From Diphasiastrum complanatum (taxonomy: Eukaryota > Streptophyta > Lycopodiopsida > Lycopodiales > Lycopodiaceae): a DNA stretch of 64,000 nucleotides. Of this stretch, positions 35,900-47,100 are shown piece after piece. Made by a program: the position numbers and the translations under genes. The stretch covers positions 54,912,538 to 54,976,537 of the forward strand of contig CM055104.1 in NCBI GenBank assembly GCA_029204225.1. Direction: 5' to 3'. A model generated the notes under the pieces. It was not told the DNA's origin. It searched no databases and saw nothing but the letters and a program-made list of their open reading frames with translations. Position 1 is the stretch's first letter, and the number at the start of each line of letters is the position of its first letter.

Positions 35900-38640
35900 G
35901 CAGTAAATGGCTCAAAGACGTTCTGTTCGTGCCTACACTGCAGCAAGACTTGCTTTCTATAGCAAGAATAGCAAATGGAGGGATGCGTGTGACATTTTCG
36001 GACGAAGCATGCAACGTGATTGATGACAGTACCAGTACTCTGATCGCTCAAGGCAGAAGGAAAGGTAATCTATACCACCTGAAGGTACGTCTACCTATAG
36101 ATCAGATGCATCAGACTCATGATGACTCGCCAGACACTCTATGGCACAGAAGACTATGCCACATGAACTCAATGGCACTTTACCAAGCAAGCCATCATGG
36201 AGCGATAATAGGGGCTAGCATCTCGAATGCAACCAGTTTGACCACTTGTGATGCATGTTTGAAGGGTAAGATGTCATGCACTCCATTTGTGAAAGACTCC
36301 TACAAAACGACCAAGATTCTGGAGTTAGTGCATTCTGACATCTGTGGGCCTTTCAACGTGATCTAAATAGGAGGTTCAAAATATTATATAACCTTCATTG
36401 ATGACTATAGTAAATTTGCCAGAGTGTACTTTATTCAGAATGAAGCACTTGATAAATTCACAAAGTATGTGAATTGGACTGAGAGATGTACAAGCAACAA
36501 AGTGAAGCAGATCAGGATAGATTGAGGTGGCGAATACATCTCGAATCGCTTCACTAACTTCTGTAATGATCGTGGCATCGTTCAGCCTACACACCCCAAC
36601 ACAATGGTGTTGTAGAAATAAAGAACATGACCCTAATGGAAGCTGCCAGATGCATGATGGCCTACTCGAAGACTCCAAGGGTGGGATGAAGCAGTAGCTA
36701 CAGCTGCATACATCCAGAACAGGACAGGTAAGTCTGGTGTCCCTCACACGACACCACACGAGTTATGGTGGGCTAGAAAGCCCAACCTGTCTCATATCAG
36801 AATCTTTGGCTATGCAGCTTATGCACATATTCCTAATAAGTTTCGAAAGAAGCTTGATGAGAAAGCCGAGCAGGGATTTCTGGTAGGTTATGACAACAAC
36901 TCGTCATACTACAGAGTCTACATGCCAGACACGAACACTGTGAAAACAGTGAGAGATGTCAGATTTGATGAGAGCAGGACAATGGCCAATGATGATCATG
37001 TCAGCTATGAAGTTCTGGGGGGACAGTGCTATGACCTGCCGCCAATGACAGAGGGAGCAGAGGATGAACACGAAAACAAAGATTTTTGAGTCACTTCCCA
37101 TTTGAGTGACGAATCTGAAGACGAAGGATTCGAGAGGCAGCCTACTACTACAGTTTCTGTAAACCAGGATGGTTTCGGACCTAACAGAGCAGACAAAGGC
37201 AAAGGCATTGCTATCCTAGGAGGATCTCCTAGAAGGTCGACAAGACCACGAAGAGCGCCAGCAAGATACGTGCCAGGTAGCTCTGCTTCTACATCAGAAG
37301 AGTTTTGTGAATTCAGTGGCGAACCACAGACTTTCGAGGAAGCGACTGAATGTCCAGAAAAGGACAACTGGATCCAAGCCATGAATGAAGAGATGGAGTC
37401 CATGAGGAAGAACCGGGTATGGACGTTGCAGCCATTACCACATAAGCGCATGCAAATGGGTTTTCAAGCTCAAGTATGGACCGAACGGGAATGTCTCAAA
37501 ATACAAGGCAAGACTGGTAGCGAAGGGATTTTCTCAAAGATATGGTATTGACTACTCTGAAACATTCTCTCATGTCATCAAACATTCGTCCCTATGACTG
37601 TTATTTGCATATGCAGTTGCTTATGACCTCAGGATCCACATTGTGGACGAGAAGACAGCCTTCTTGCATGGCGAACTAGACGAAGAGGTCTATATGGATC
37701 AACCCCCAGGATATGTCTCGAATTCACCTCCTGACTATGCATGCAGAATGCATAGAAGTATCTACGGTCTGAAACAATCAGCTCGACAATGGTACAAGAA
37801 GAAGGATCAAGCCCTGAAATCATTAGGATTCAAGCCACTGATGGCTGATTCCAATGTGTATGTCAGAGTTATAGATGGGCAGAACATCACTGTGGCTGTG
37901 TATGTGGACGACACTCCGATACTTTGCAAGAGTGAGCAGCTGATTGCTGAAGTGAAGACAGACATCTCGAAACATTTCAAGATCGTGGATCTGGGAGAAG
38001 CTAGGTGTTACCTTGGCTTGCAAATTGAAAGGGACTATGAGGGAGGTAAGTTATACCTTCACAATCCAGATACACCCAGAAAATCCTGGAGGATTTTGGG
38101 ATGTTGAACTGCAAAGGAGCAAATACTCCAATGCTCGCAGGGATGGTGTTGACAAACGATGACTGTCCGAAGACTGAGGAAGAGAGAGAACAAATGCAGC
38201 TCACACCTTACAAGAAGTTGATAGGTTCGCTGATGTACCTTGCAAACAGCACACGTCCTGACATCGCTTATGTAGTGTTCATGATGAGCCAATTCAGGAC
38301 GAATCCAGGCTCGACACATTGGAAGATTGCAAAACGAATTTTGTAATATCTTCAATTAACGAGGGATTATGGCTTGTGTTATTGTCATGATGCAGGTTTC
38401 AGGATGTTTTCCTACAGTGATGCTAGTTGGGCATCCCTCAAGGACGATTGTAAAATCGTCTCAGGAGGATGCACCATCGCGTCAGGAGCGGTAGTTCTCT
38501 GGGTTAGCAAGAAGCAGACCATTGTGGCTCAGTCATCCTGCGAAGCTAAATATGTTGCAGCAGCAAAGATGGCCAACGAAATAATCTGGCTAAGGCAGTT
38601 CCTGGACGAATTGGGCGAAAGCCTTGGGTCTTGCAGATGG
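35900..38640 (+). pseudogene. copia pol remnant (protease end, integrase, RT, RNase H) without LTRs
   Basis: Order: KDVLFVPTLQQDLLSIARIA; GAG-pre-integrase LWHRRLCHMNSMALYQ with CDACLKGK; LELVHSDICGPF; a TGA interrupting IRID-GGEYISNRF; FGYAAYAHIPNKFRKKLDEK; RT with [40 protein letters not shown] and VYVDDTPIL; RNase H with YSDASWASLKDD and SKKQTIVAQSSCEAKYVAA. Breaks include TAA at 36364, several stops near 36,610-36,650, and frameshifts near 37,450-37,640 and 38,100. RNase H ends abruptly at about 38,630 in LINE sequence. Confidence 0.85.
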
Positions 38641-39450
38641 ATTGGGTGATCTCGTTATTGCTATCCTTTTATATGCTGATGATGTGGTTTTGCTTTTGAG
38701 GATGAGGGAAGGTCTACAATGGCATCTTGATGCGCTTCACTCTTTTTGTACTCAGTGGGGATTATCAGTGAATGTGGCCAAAACCAAAGTTATGGTGTTT
38801 AACACCTCCAGATCCTTCATGATGCGACAGGTGCTTCTATGGGAAGAGTGTCCACTTGAGGTAGTTGACTCTTACACATACCTAGGCATGGTATTTTTTG
38901 GTCCCACTTTCAGTATGCGAAATGCGACATTTTCACGGTTACGGAAGGGCTATGCATCGTTGGTAGATTTGGAGAGACTATGTTTTAGCTCACACATTAG
39001 AGATGTGACCAGTAAGTGCCGACTCTTTGACACTATGGTAGTTCCTTCAGCTCTATACGCATCAGAGACATGGAGTACTGGCTTGATGGCTATCGAGTGG
39101 GCGCGCATCTCACGACTTCAGATTCATATGCTATCTCGGATGATACGGGCTAAGCCCTCTATACCACATCATATTATATTGGCAGAGTTTGTTGTCCCCC
39201 CTATTCAGATAGGGGCGTTGTTCCAGATTGTCACATTCATACAGCGCCTGGAGGATCTTCAGGGTAGAGGCACACACTATGCTGCAGCAGCTTTGTTGTT
39301 CTCCCAGCACCTACATTCTGAGGGACACTCTTTTTCATGGTATTCCCAGGCCTGTCATCTCCTCTCCACATTGAGCATTCACATTACGGATCTACCAGCC
39401 GCACACTCTCTACCTTGATATCGTATGAGGACACTGTTAGATTTCTTATG
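38628..39450 (+). mobile_element. LINE copy d fragment (late RT and C-terminal region)
   Basis: An open frame of about 260 codons starting within the joint reads AILLYADDVVLLLRMREGLQ, NVAKTKVMVFNTSRSFMM, VDSYTYLGMVFFGPTFSMR and RGTHYAAAALLFSQHLHSE. It is the best preserved copy of this RT segment (YADD intact). The beginning of RT and the 3' tail are missing, and the right edge is approximate. Confidence 0.82.
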
Positions 39451-39746
39451 TCCAGTCTTAAACAAATCGTTCAAGTAATGAGCATCCTAAAAAACGAAGG
39501 TCGACTACATGTTTTTGGACCTTCACATTTTTCCTTTAAGATTTTTTTGTGCCTTAAACATTGTAATTTGTAGAGACAAATTGCCCCTAAGTAATAAAGA
39601 CTTTCCCAGCTTCAAAGCCCAAATAGACTTTGCAATATTCTTTTAGGATATTGTATGAATTTATTACTTCAATGAATTGAGTAACAGACATTGATACCTA
39701 CAGAACTAAGAATCTTCTATGAACCATGTTTGATGGTATTGTGAAC

Positions 39747-39925
39747 ACTGACCTTTCTTTGAAGGGATGTGCAGGTACACACGAATGTACCTGAAGAATC
39801 AGAACAAGAATAAGAAGCCCTCTGGGCTTAAGGACTGACCTCTCTTGGAGGATATGTGCAGGTACTCGAGAAAGTGCCAGAAGAACAAGAATCAAAACAA
39901 GAAGCTTTCTAAGCTTAAAGGCAGT
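39747..39925. repeat. Imperfect 87-bp tandem duplication
   Basis: Units beginning ACTGACCT at 39747 and 39834 share ATGTGCAGGTAC, GAAGAA-AAGAAT and AAGAAGC-TCT-GCTTAA in order. A TATA-like CTCTATATAAG lies at about 39,991, so this may be the promoter part of an LTR. Confidence 0.55.
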
Positions 39926-40158
39926 ATAAAGAAGGCTTTTTAATAAAGTCTATAAAGAAGGCTTAGAAGAGTCTATACACTCTCTATATAAGTGGAAATG
40001 TGCCCCACTAGCATGAGGATTGAAGGATGTTGCATCCAAGCTCATTTGTTGTTTGTTGTGTACAGGTGCTTTGGAGAAGAGGATTGAGGCATTACCTCAA
40101 GGAGGCTATGCAGGATTTTTGGAGCTCAAACCCTCTCAGATTTCTATCCCTCTTTCAC

Positions 40159-40326
<168 letters not shown>

Positions 40327-40394
40327 CTTCTCTTGAAACCATGGTCTGCTCTTGAAACTGTTACCCATATGTAACAATGGTTGATCAGTACCAT

Positions 40395-40725
40395 TGCATG
40401 TCAGGCTATCTGTGGCCTATTGTCCTTGCATGTCAGATCTAGAGCTTGCATGTCATGCCATCAATGGCCTGTTGTCCATGCATGTCAGATCTAGAGCTTG
40501 CATGTCAGATTTGAAGCTTGCATGTCATACCATATGTGGCCTATGGTCCATGCATGTCAGATCTAAAGCTTGCATGTCACACCATGCATTGCCAAATGAC
40601 CATGCATGTCACTTCATGACTGTTGCATGTCAAGAATCTATGAACCCTCATGATTGCATGTCAAGAATCTAAGATCCATTTGGATTGCATGTCAAGAATC
40701 TAAGATCCAACATGATTGCATGTCA
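40395..40725. repeat. Dense array of 13 GCATGTCA motifs
   Basis: Thirteen copies of GCATGTCA occur in about 330 bp, with two recurring continuations: GATCTAGAGC-type in the first part and AGAATCTAAGATCC-type in the second. Spacing is irregular (roughly 20-40 bp), so this is a degenerate minisatellite. The reverse complement TGACATGC contains the TGACA core bound by TALE homeodomain proteins, and TGCATG resembles the RY element; whether either is used is unknown. Confidence 0.75.
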
Positions 40726-40909
40726 GAAAGATTAAGACTCATGAAGAAATTTCTATGCTTTTGTCAAGCTAGATATGAAATTAAGATCATTGAATATGAA
40801 CTAAGTTTATGTTAAGTTGATGTTCTTACTTTGAGACCCCTATTGGAATCCATTGTATATGTAATTGGCATTGGCCAATTGGATTTGCATAATGACAAGA
40901 AAAGAATCC

Positions 40910-41655
40910 TTTGGGGGGGAGGGGGGGGGGGGGTCCCCCATCTTGACCCCTTAGTGCTTCCGTTGTTGTGTGAATGAATCTATGTGATGCAATGTTTTCG
41001 AATTTTGATTTAAAGTCTTATTTGATTTTCTTTTAAGTTGATTCGAGACTAGCTTTATGTGAATGATTAGTCAATTAAATCTTTTGGCCTTTAAGAACAT
41101 AAGACAGGCCTTCACCATTGAGTTCACAAATGTTTTTTTAAGTCACATTCGCCTTTTTTGCACCTTCAAAAAAATGCGACACAGTGGCCAGAATGACTTA
41201 GAATGCATTTTTGGCCTACCTTCAACTTTTTTGCATTTTTCCTACCTTCGGCTTTTCGCCTTTTTCTGCCTTCGCTCTAGAGGCACCTTTGGGATTTTAC
41301 ATGCCTTCAGTCTAAGGGCACCTTCGGGTATTATATGCCTTCGGTCTAAGGGCACCTTCAGATTTTTTCCAACAATGGCAGACCGACGTCGCCAACTTAG
41401 CATCAACCCTAAAATAGTTGGACCACTAAAATATCCCAAGGGCAGTTACCCACTTTGTACATATACAAATACTGGCATAAATGGCATTTAAGGCTTATAG
41501 GATATTTGATTCTTGACACTTGTAAATATATATACTAGCTGAATCAAGCTATGTAAGTGTTCTTTTTCAATCAGAGTTATCACGCTCAGCAAGCTGAAGT
41601 TATTACTTCAAGCCATTGTACTCACTCTTGATATTAATCAGAGTGCAATCAGAGT
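40910..41655 (+). repeat. LTR copy A of copia family (partial)
   Basis: It matches the following LTR (copy B) from CCCATCTTGACCCCTTAG (about 40936) to AATCAGAGTGCAA (about 41650), and lacks the last 150 bp or so of copy B. It starts in a G-run (seven G, A, then thirteen G) at about 40914-40934. Inside it are many CCTTCGG words. Confidence 0.7.
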
Positions 41656-41659
41656 GATA

Positions 41660-41760
41660 TTCACAAAACAACGGAAGTACTGAGGGGTCAAGATGGGGGT
41701 GGGGGGGGGCATCCCCATCTTGACCCCTTAGTGCTTCCATTGTTGTGTGAATGAATCTAT
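41660..41760. repeat. Fold-back: about 44-bp inverted repeat around a G-run
   Basis: The left arm (from TATTCACAAAACAACGGAAG to GGTCAAGATGGGG) is the near-perfect reverse complement of the LTR start on the right (CCCCATCTTGACCCCTTAG to TTGTGTGAATG). The loop is a TGGGGGGGGG run. Only a few mismatches over about 44 bp. Confidence 0.75.
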
Positions 41761-42609
41761 GTGATGGAATGTTTTCGAGTTTTGATTTAAAGTCTTATTT
41801 GATTTTCTTTTAAGTTGATTCGAGACTAGCTTTATGTGAATGATAAGTCAATTAAATCTTTTGGCCTTTAAGAACTTAAGACAGGCCTGCACCCTCAAGT
41901 TCACAAACGTTTTTAAGTCACATTCGCCTTTTTCGCACCTTCGCAAAAAATGCAATACAATGGCCAGAATGACTTAGAATGCATTTTTGGCCTACCTTAG
42001 GCTTTTTTGCATTTTTCCTACCTTCGGCTTTTCGCCTTTTTCTTACCTTCGCCTTTTTCTGCCTTCGCTCTAGAGGCACCTTCGGGATTTTACATGCCTT
42101 CAGTCTAAGGACACCTTCGGGTTTTATATGCCTTCGGTCTAAGGGCACCTTCAGATTTTTCCCAACAGTGGCAGACCGATGTCGCCAACTTAGCATCAAC
42201 CCTAAAACAGTTGGACCACTAAAATATCCCAAGGGCAGTTACCCACTTTGTACATATACAAAGACTGGCGTAAATGGCATTTAAGGTCTATAGGGTATTT
42301 GTTTCTCGACACTTGTAAATATATATACTAGTTGAATCAAGCTATGTAAGTGTTCTTTTTCAATCAGAGTTATCTGTAGTCAGCGTTATCACGCTCAGCA
42401 AGCTGAAGTTATTACTTCAAGCCATTGTACTCACTGTTGATATTAATCAGAGTGCAATTTCTGTCTCACTATTGTATTGTTCATTTGCGCAATTTGTATG
42501 AATCATTCTTCTTGAATATTTCTGCTGCTAACTATTGTGTTTCCGTACCTACACGCCTATGCTCAAAGCTTTGAGCTTCCGCTACCAATCATACCCACGT
42601 TTTACGACA
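41702..42609 (+). repeat. 5' LTR (copy B) of copia element
   Basis: About 900 bp. The right end is fixed by the tRNA primer site; the left end is uncertain because it lies in the G-run/fold-back. The CCTTCGGCTTTTCGCC-type words cluster at about 41,930-42,160. Confidence 0.75.
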
Positions 42610-42752
42610 TGGTATCAGAGCGGGCATTTCAGTAATCTGCATTTATACTGCGGATTATCAGTCTTGTTTCTATCAAGACGTCTTTCTAGTAAACGCACAA
42701 CCAACAATATTCCGACAATTGTTGTTTCTATCAACGATCTCATTCAACTAGA

Positions 42753-43640
42753 ATGGATCCATCATCTAGTTCATCTCTCATTGACAAACTCGATGGAGAT
42801 AACTACCATCTCTAAAAATTCAAAATGAAGGTTATACTTCTACCCAAAGAACTGTGAGACATCGTTGATGGCACAAAGCTCAAACCAGAAGGTGATGTAG
42901 CCATCATCACCAAGTGGAGACTAAGAGATGGCAAAGCATTTGCCATGGTCACCCTCAACATCAAGGATATTCAAATCAGCCACATACGTGCTGCTCAGAC
43001 TGCTAAGGATGTATGGGACATCCTAGCAACTCTCTATGACATCAGAGATGTTACTTCCAAGCTACATCTAAAGAAGAAATTTTTCACCCTCAGAATGTTT
43101 GATGCAGATAGTGTTTTGAGTCATCTCGACACGTTCAAAAATCTTATGGAGCAAATGATTGCAACTGGCTCAGTCATAGAAGATTCCGATGCACGCATGA
43201 CTCTATTATCGAGTCTACCTGAAGCCTACAAAAATTGGGTAATGGCAATTTCTACCCAGGAGCACCTCACTCTATCAAGAGTAATTTCGCTTCTCCTACA
43301 AGTGGAGATCAGAAGATCAGCATCCTCTTCAGGCTCAGGATCGCAAGAACAACAACATGCAGTCTGGACCAAATTCCGGTTCAAGATCGAATTCAAGCTC
43401 TTCATCATTCCAACCAGTGCAGAAATGTTTTTGCAGACATTGTAAGAGGACTGGCCACGAAATCAAGGACTGTCAAACTTTGAAATACAACAACGAAAAG
43501 AAGAAGCAGTTCCAACAACAAGCACACAGTGCTACAACCAGTCACTCAAATCAGCAACAAGAAAAAGATGAAGCAACTTTCATGACCAAAGAAGGAGAAC
43601 AATAGGATATCGATTCCTGGTATCTAGATTCCGAAACCCT
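42753..43640 (+). pseudogene. copia gag and protease start (frameshifted)
   Basis: ATG 42753 opens MDPSSSSSLIDKLDGDNYHL, then stops at about 42,813 and 42,858 in the same frame, and the core LHLKKKFFTLRMFDADSV. A frameshift near 43,357 leads to CRHCKRTGHEIKDC (CX2CX4HX4C knuckle, about 43,431-43,472) and then WYLDS of the protease at about 43,620. Nucleocapsid of a dead copy. Confidence 0.85.
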
Positions 43641-43694
43641 CAACACATGACTCACCATCGCGACTGGTTCAAAGACTATAAGTCATTCACCCAC

Positions 43695-44166
43695 TGTTAT
43701 GGCCATATTCGGTTAAGGACTTGGAATAGTCCTAATATGGTAGACCGGCCCTCCAGTACTCGAGATTATTGGTCACGCCGAGATTTAATTCCATGTTGAG
43801 GCCTATTTGCGACTAATTACCTTGAGAGAACCCAGACACTCTAATTGAGACATATGGAGTATTGCATGTCTGTGTGACAGATATAAGTAGGAGGACTACA
43901 TGAAGAGATGAGACTATTTATAGTTGACCTGCATGGGGGTTGCATGGTTACATGCACAGGACTCTACTTTCTATATAATGAGGTGGGGATTCTCCCGTCA
44001 TTGGGTTTAAGTCACAAGTTTCTCTCTTCTCCTCTTGCTTCACATGGCATGGCTTGGGGGCTAGATCTAGGTTTGATCTAGGATTGGTTGGGTGGTTTGG
44101 CTCCATAGTCTCTTCTATTGTGTTCTCTTATCCTCATCTTAGGGGCAATCCTTTATGGACTTTACA
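43695..44166 (+). repeat. 5' LTR of LARD-like element
   Basis: 472 bp, TG...CA ends, with TATA-like CTATATAATGAGG near 43,973. The partner copy at 49747-50224 is about 94 percent identical by hand count. Confidence 0.92.
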
Positions 44167-47100
44167 TTGGTATCAGAGCCCGACTAGGATGCGATCATGG
44201 ATAAATGGAGACAACCTCTACATTGGGTTTGGAAGATGGAAGCACTTGGAGTTACATCCCGGTTTGGAGTGCTGGTTTTTCAAGGGAGTTTGGTGTTGGA
44301 TTCACTAGTTTCGGGTTGTAGCATATTTGTCAAATATGGTGGTAGAGTGCTCTTCTACACATGCAGTTTTGATTTAAGATGTTGAGATTCATGTGAATTC
44401 ATTATTAATCCCCTGTTCCTTGAGAACGTTTTCCATTGATGTAGAATGATTTGCTATGGTAGATTCGGCTACAAGTTTCATTGCTGAATTCTGTTGCACT
44501 TAAGGATGGGGATATATGCATATGAATATAATGTTTTGAATTTGGTTCTGACTTATGTTCATCAAGAAATATGATTTCCTAGATAGTATGCTGAGGGTTA
44601 GAAGTTTTTTTTCTTCTACATAAATCATCCTCTGAATCTGCATGTGGAACATAAGTTGAAATCGCAACTATTCTAATTCTTTAGTGTGGAATGGAATGAA
44701 AGCTATGATTATTTGTGCAGGGGATCACCTCTCTGAATTTTGTTTACTCCCTGGTATTAATGAATGATTTTTTTGTTTCCTGTCTTGATTGAAACCTGTA
44801 GGACACTATGTAGGCAATGTCCTTGATGAGACTCTAGTACCTGAAACCCTATTGTTAGGCTATGGTAATGTGAAGCAAACGGTAGACGAATTGGAGTTGA
44901 CTTCGATTCTTGTCTACGTTCTGAAATGCATTCCTTTGCCAAAGCAGTACGACAATGGTATATCGTTTTCTTGGAATAATTACTCCCAGAAAAAAAATCG
45001 ATGTGAACTTCTTTTTGCTTCTAACTCAAATTGTTGGAAGCAGAAAGTGAAGTACAAATTTGATTTTTTGGAGTAGACAGGGTATTTCTTCTGTCCAGTG
45101 CAAATGGAAATGATTATCTGAGTTGGTGAGCTGACCTCATTGGATGGAAACTTAAGCGCTGTGGAATCGGATGAGTTAGGCATGCACTTTTTGCCTCTGA
45201 TGAACTCGTTGGAGAAGTGCCCTTATATAGTTCTTCTGTGAGCAGCGCGATCTCATGCGATGGCTATGGAGCTCGTGGGTAACCTACCTGCTTGCATAAC
45301 AGCTCCATCAAAGGTCTATTGCGATGTGAGACCTGCGGTTGCAGGGAAGTAGGAACCCGAACATCCATCTCAGGGTTGCTGTGGAAGGAGGCCGAGCAAA
45401 CATCGCGGCTGTAGCCGCCAGATTCTTGGTGAAAACCCTATTTGGATTTTTGTGGACCTTAATGGTTTCATAAGGGGACCCTTTCTTGAATAGGTTGTGG
45501 GCCAAAAAGAAAGTTGCATGTGATTGCATCGGGTTTTGTTACTTGAATGACCCTTGTGGGTTTTGGGTAGATTTTGTTCTTGTTTTGCATGTGAGGGGAG
45601 CTTTTGATGGAATTGGATTTTTTTTGTCATTGGGCTACTCTTCCGATAACTACATGGAAAATAGCTAGATCTACTAGTTGGTAACCAGGTTTAAAACCTA
45701 TATCGATTCAAGAAGACGATTTTTTAGGAATCTGACTAAATCGATGATGGAGAATGAATCATTGATTCTCTGGGCCATAACCAAGATTGGGTAGGACAAT
45801 ATAAATTTTGCTATCCTAATAGGTTGTCTATGAATTGGTTCATAGATTTAGGATGACAACAAGATATTTGTTCCTCATGGGTTATGTTTCCAAAACGGTA
45901 CCCAGTGAAAGAAAATTTAGATTTTCTGGTATTGTGTTTGGTGGTGACTAAACCTTGGAAGCTAAGTTATTTCCAGATTAAAAGTTAAATTGATTTTTTT
46001 TATTGAATTTCAAGTTTGGTTAAAATTTGAAAAGTTTGTGCAAGATACTCGTCAAAATTAATATTTAAAACCGTCAAACAATTTGAAATGACCACATAAC
46101 ATGAGTGCTGATAGAACTCTTTATCCGATCAGTGGAATCTTGTTTGGATACAGTTTAAGAGGTTCTGAAATCCTATTGGAAGGATTTCCATTCACGTAAT
46201 TTTGTACTTTAAGTTTGGATAGTTTATTAATAATGATGGAGCAATGCCAAACCAGTCAATAAAAAAAGAAACAGTCCAGTTTTATGGAGAATTACAATTG
46301 ATAGGAACTGATCAAAAGTATAAAACTAATTTCATTTCCAGTTAAATCCTATGGTGAATTATATTCAAAAGATCAAACTAGTACTGTTTTTTACTACTAG
46401 TCGGTAATTCAGCCCAGGTATAGGATAGAAATGAAATTGTTTCAGATTTTTTTCTATAGTAATTAATTTTAAAACATTTACTAATGTCGTTACGTCTTTT
46501 TTGTACCTTAGCTGAAATTTTTTGTCAGGGAACCGAAAATTCTAGGGAGGGAAGAAGAGAGGACATCAGGGGTAGTAAGTGTGATCGAGAAATGTATTTC
46601 ACAGTTAGGATTTCGGTAATCCCAGTAAATAATTGCTTAATACCAGATGTTAATTTCCTGGATTAAATTCATTTAGTTGAATTCATAACTGATATCTTTG
46701 TGACCATTGAGTTATCTGCAGTTTTGGATGTCAATTGTGATGTTAGAGATAGAATCTGATATATGGATTACATTGGATCTGTTAGTTGATAGAAGCTTGT
46801 CCCTAGAGTTAATGCTCTTGGATCCAGGGGGATTTGAAGCTTATCATTAATCTGTAAGGATCAAAATGTAGTGTTGTACCATGTTAATTCTTTTTATTTC
46901 AAAAAAAGAAAACCATTCGATCAAATGTGGGGTATTTTGGGAAATTTTGAGGTTTAATCTAGATCCCAATGTGGTATCTCATTATTTACAAAATCAGAGG
47001 CCCTCAAATCTATTTCTTGCTTTCTTAATTAATCCTTTACTTCTTAGTAATCTCTCGAATTTAGACATTAGACTGGTTATATGATTCTTTCCAACATGAA

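Noticed and set aside
40395-40725. CRISPR-like array
   Set aside because: The 8-bp core is too short, spacing is irregular, and the context is a plant retroelement.
44789-45076. 95-codon frame inside the LARD-like element
   Set aside because: Short, isolated, no known motif; length expected by chance in a 5.6-kb interior.
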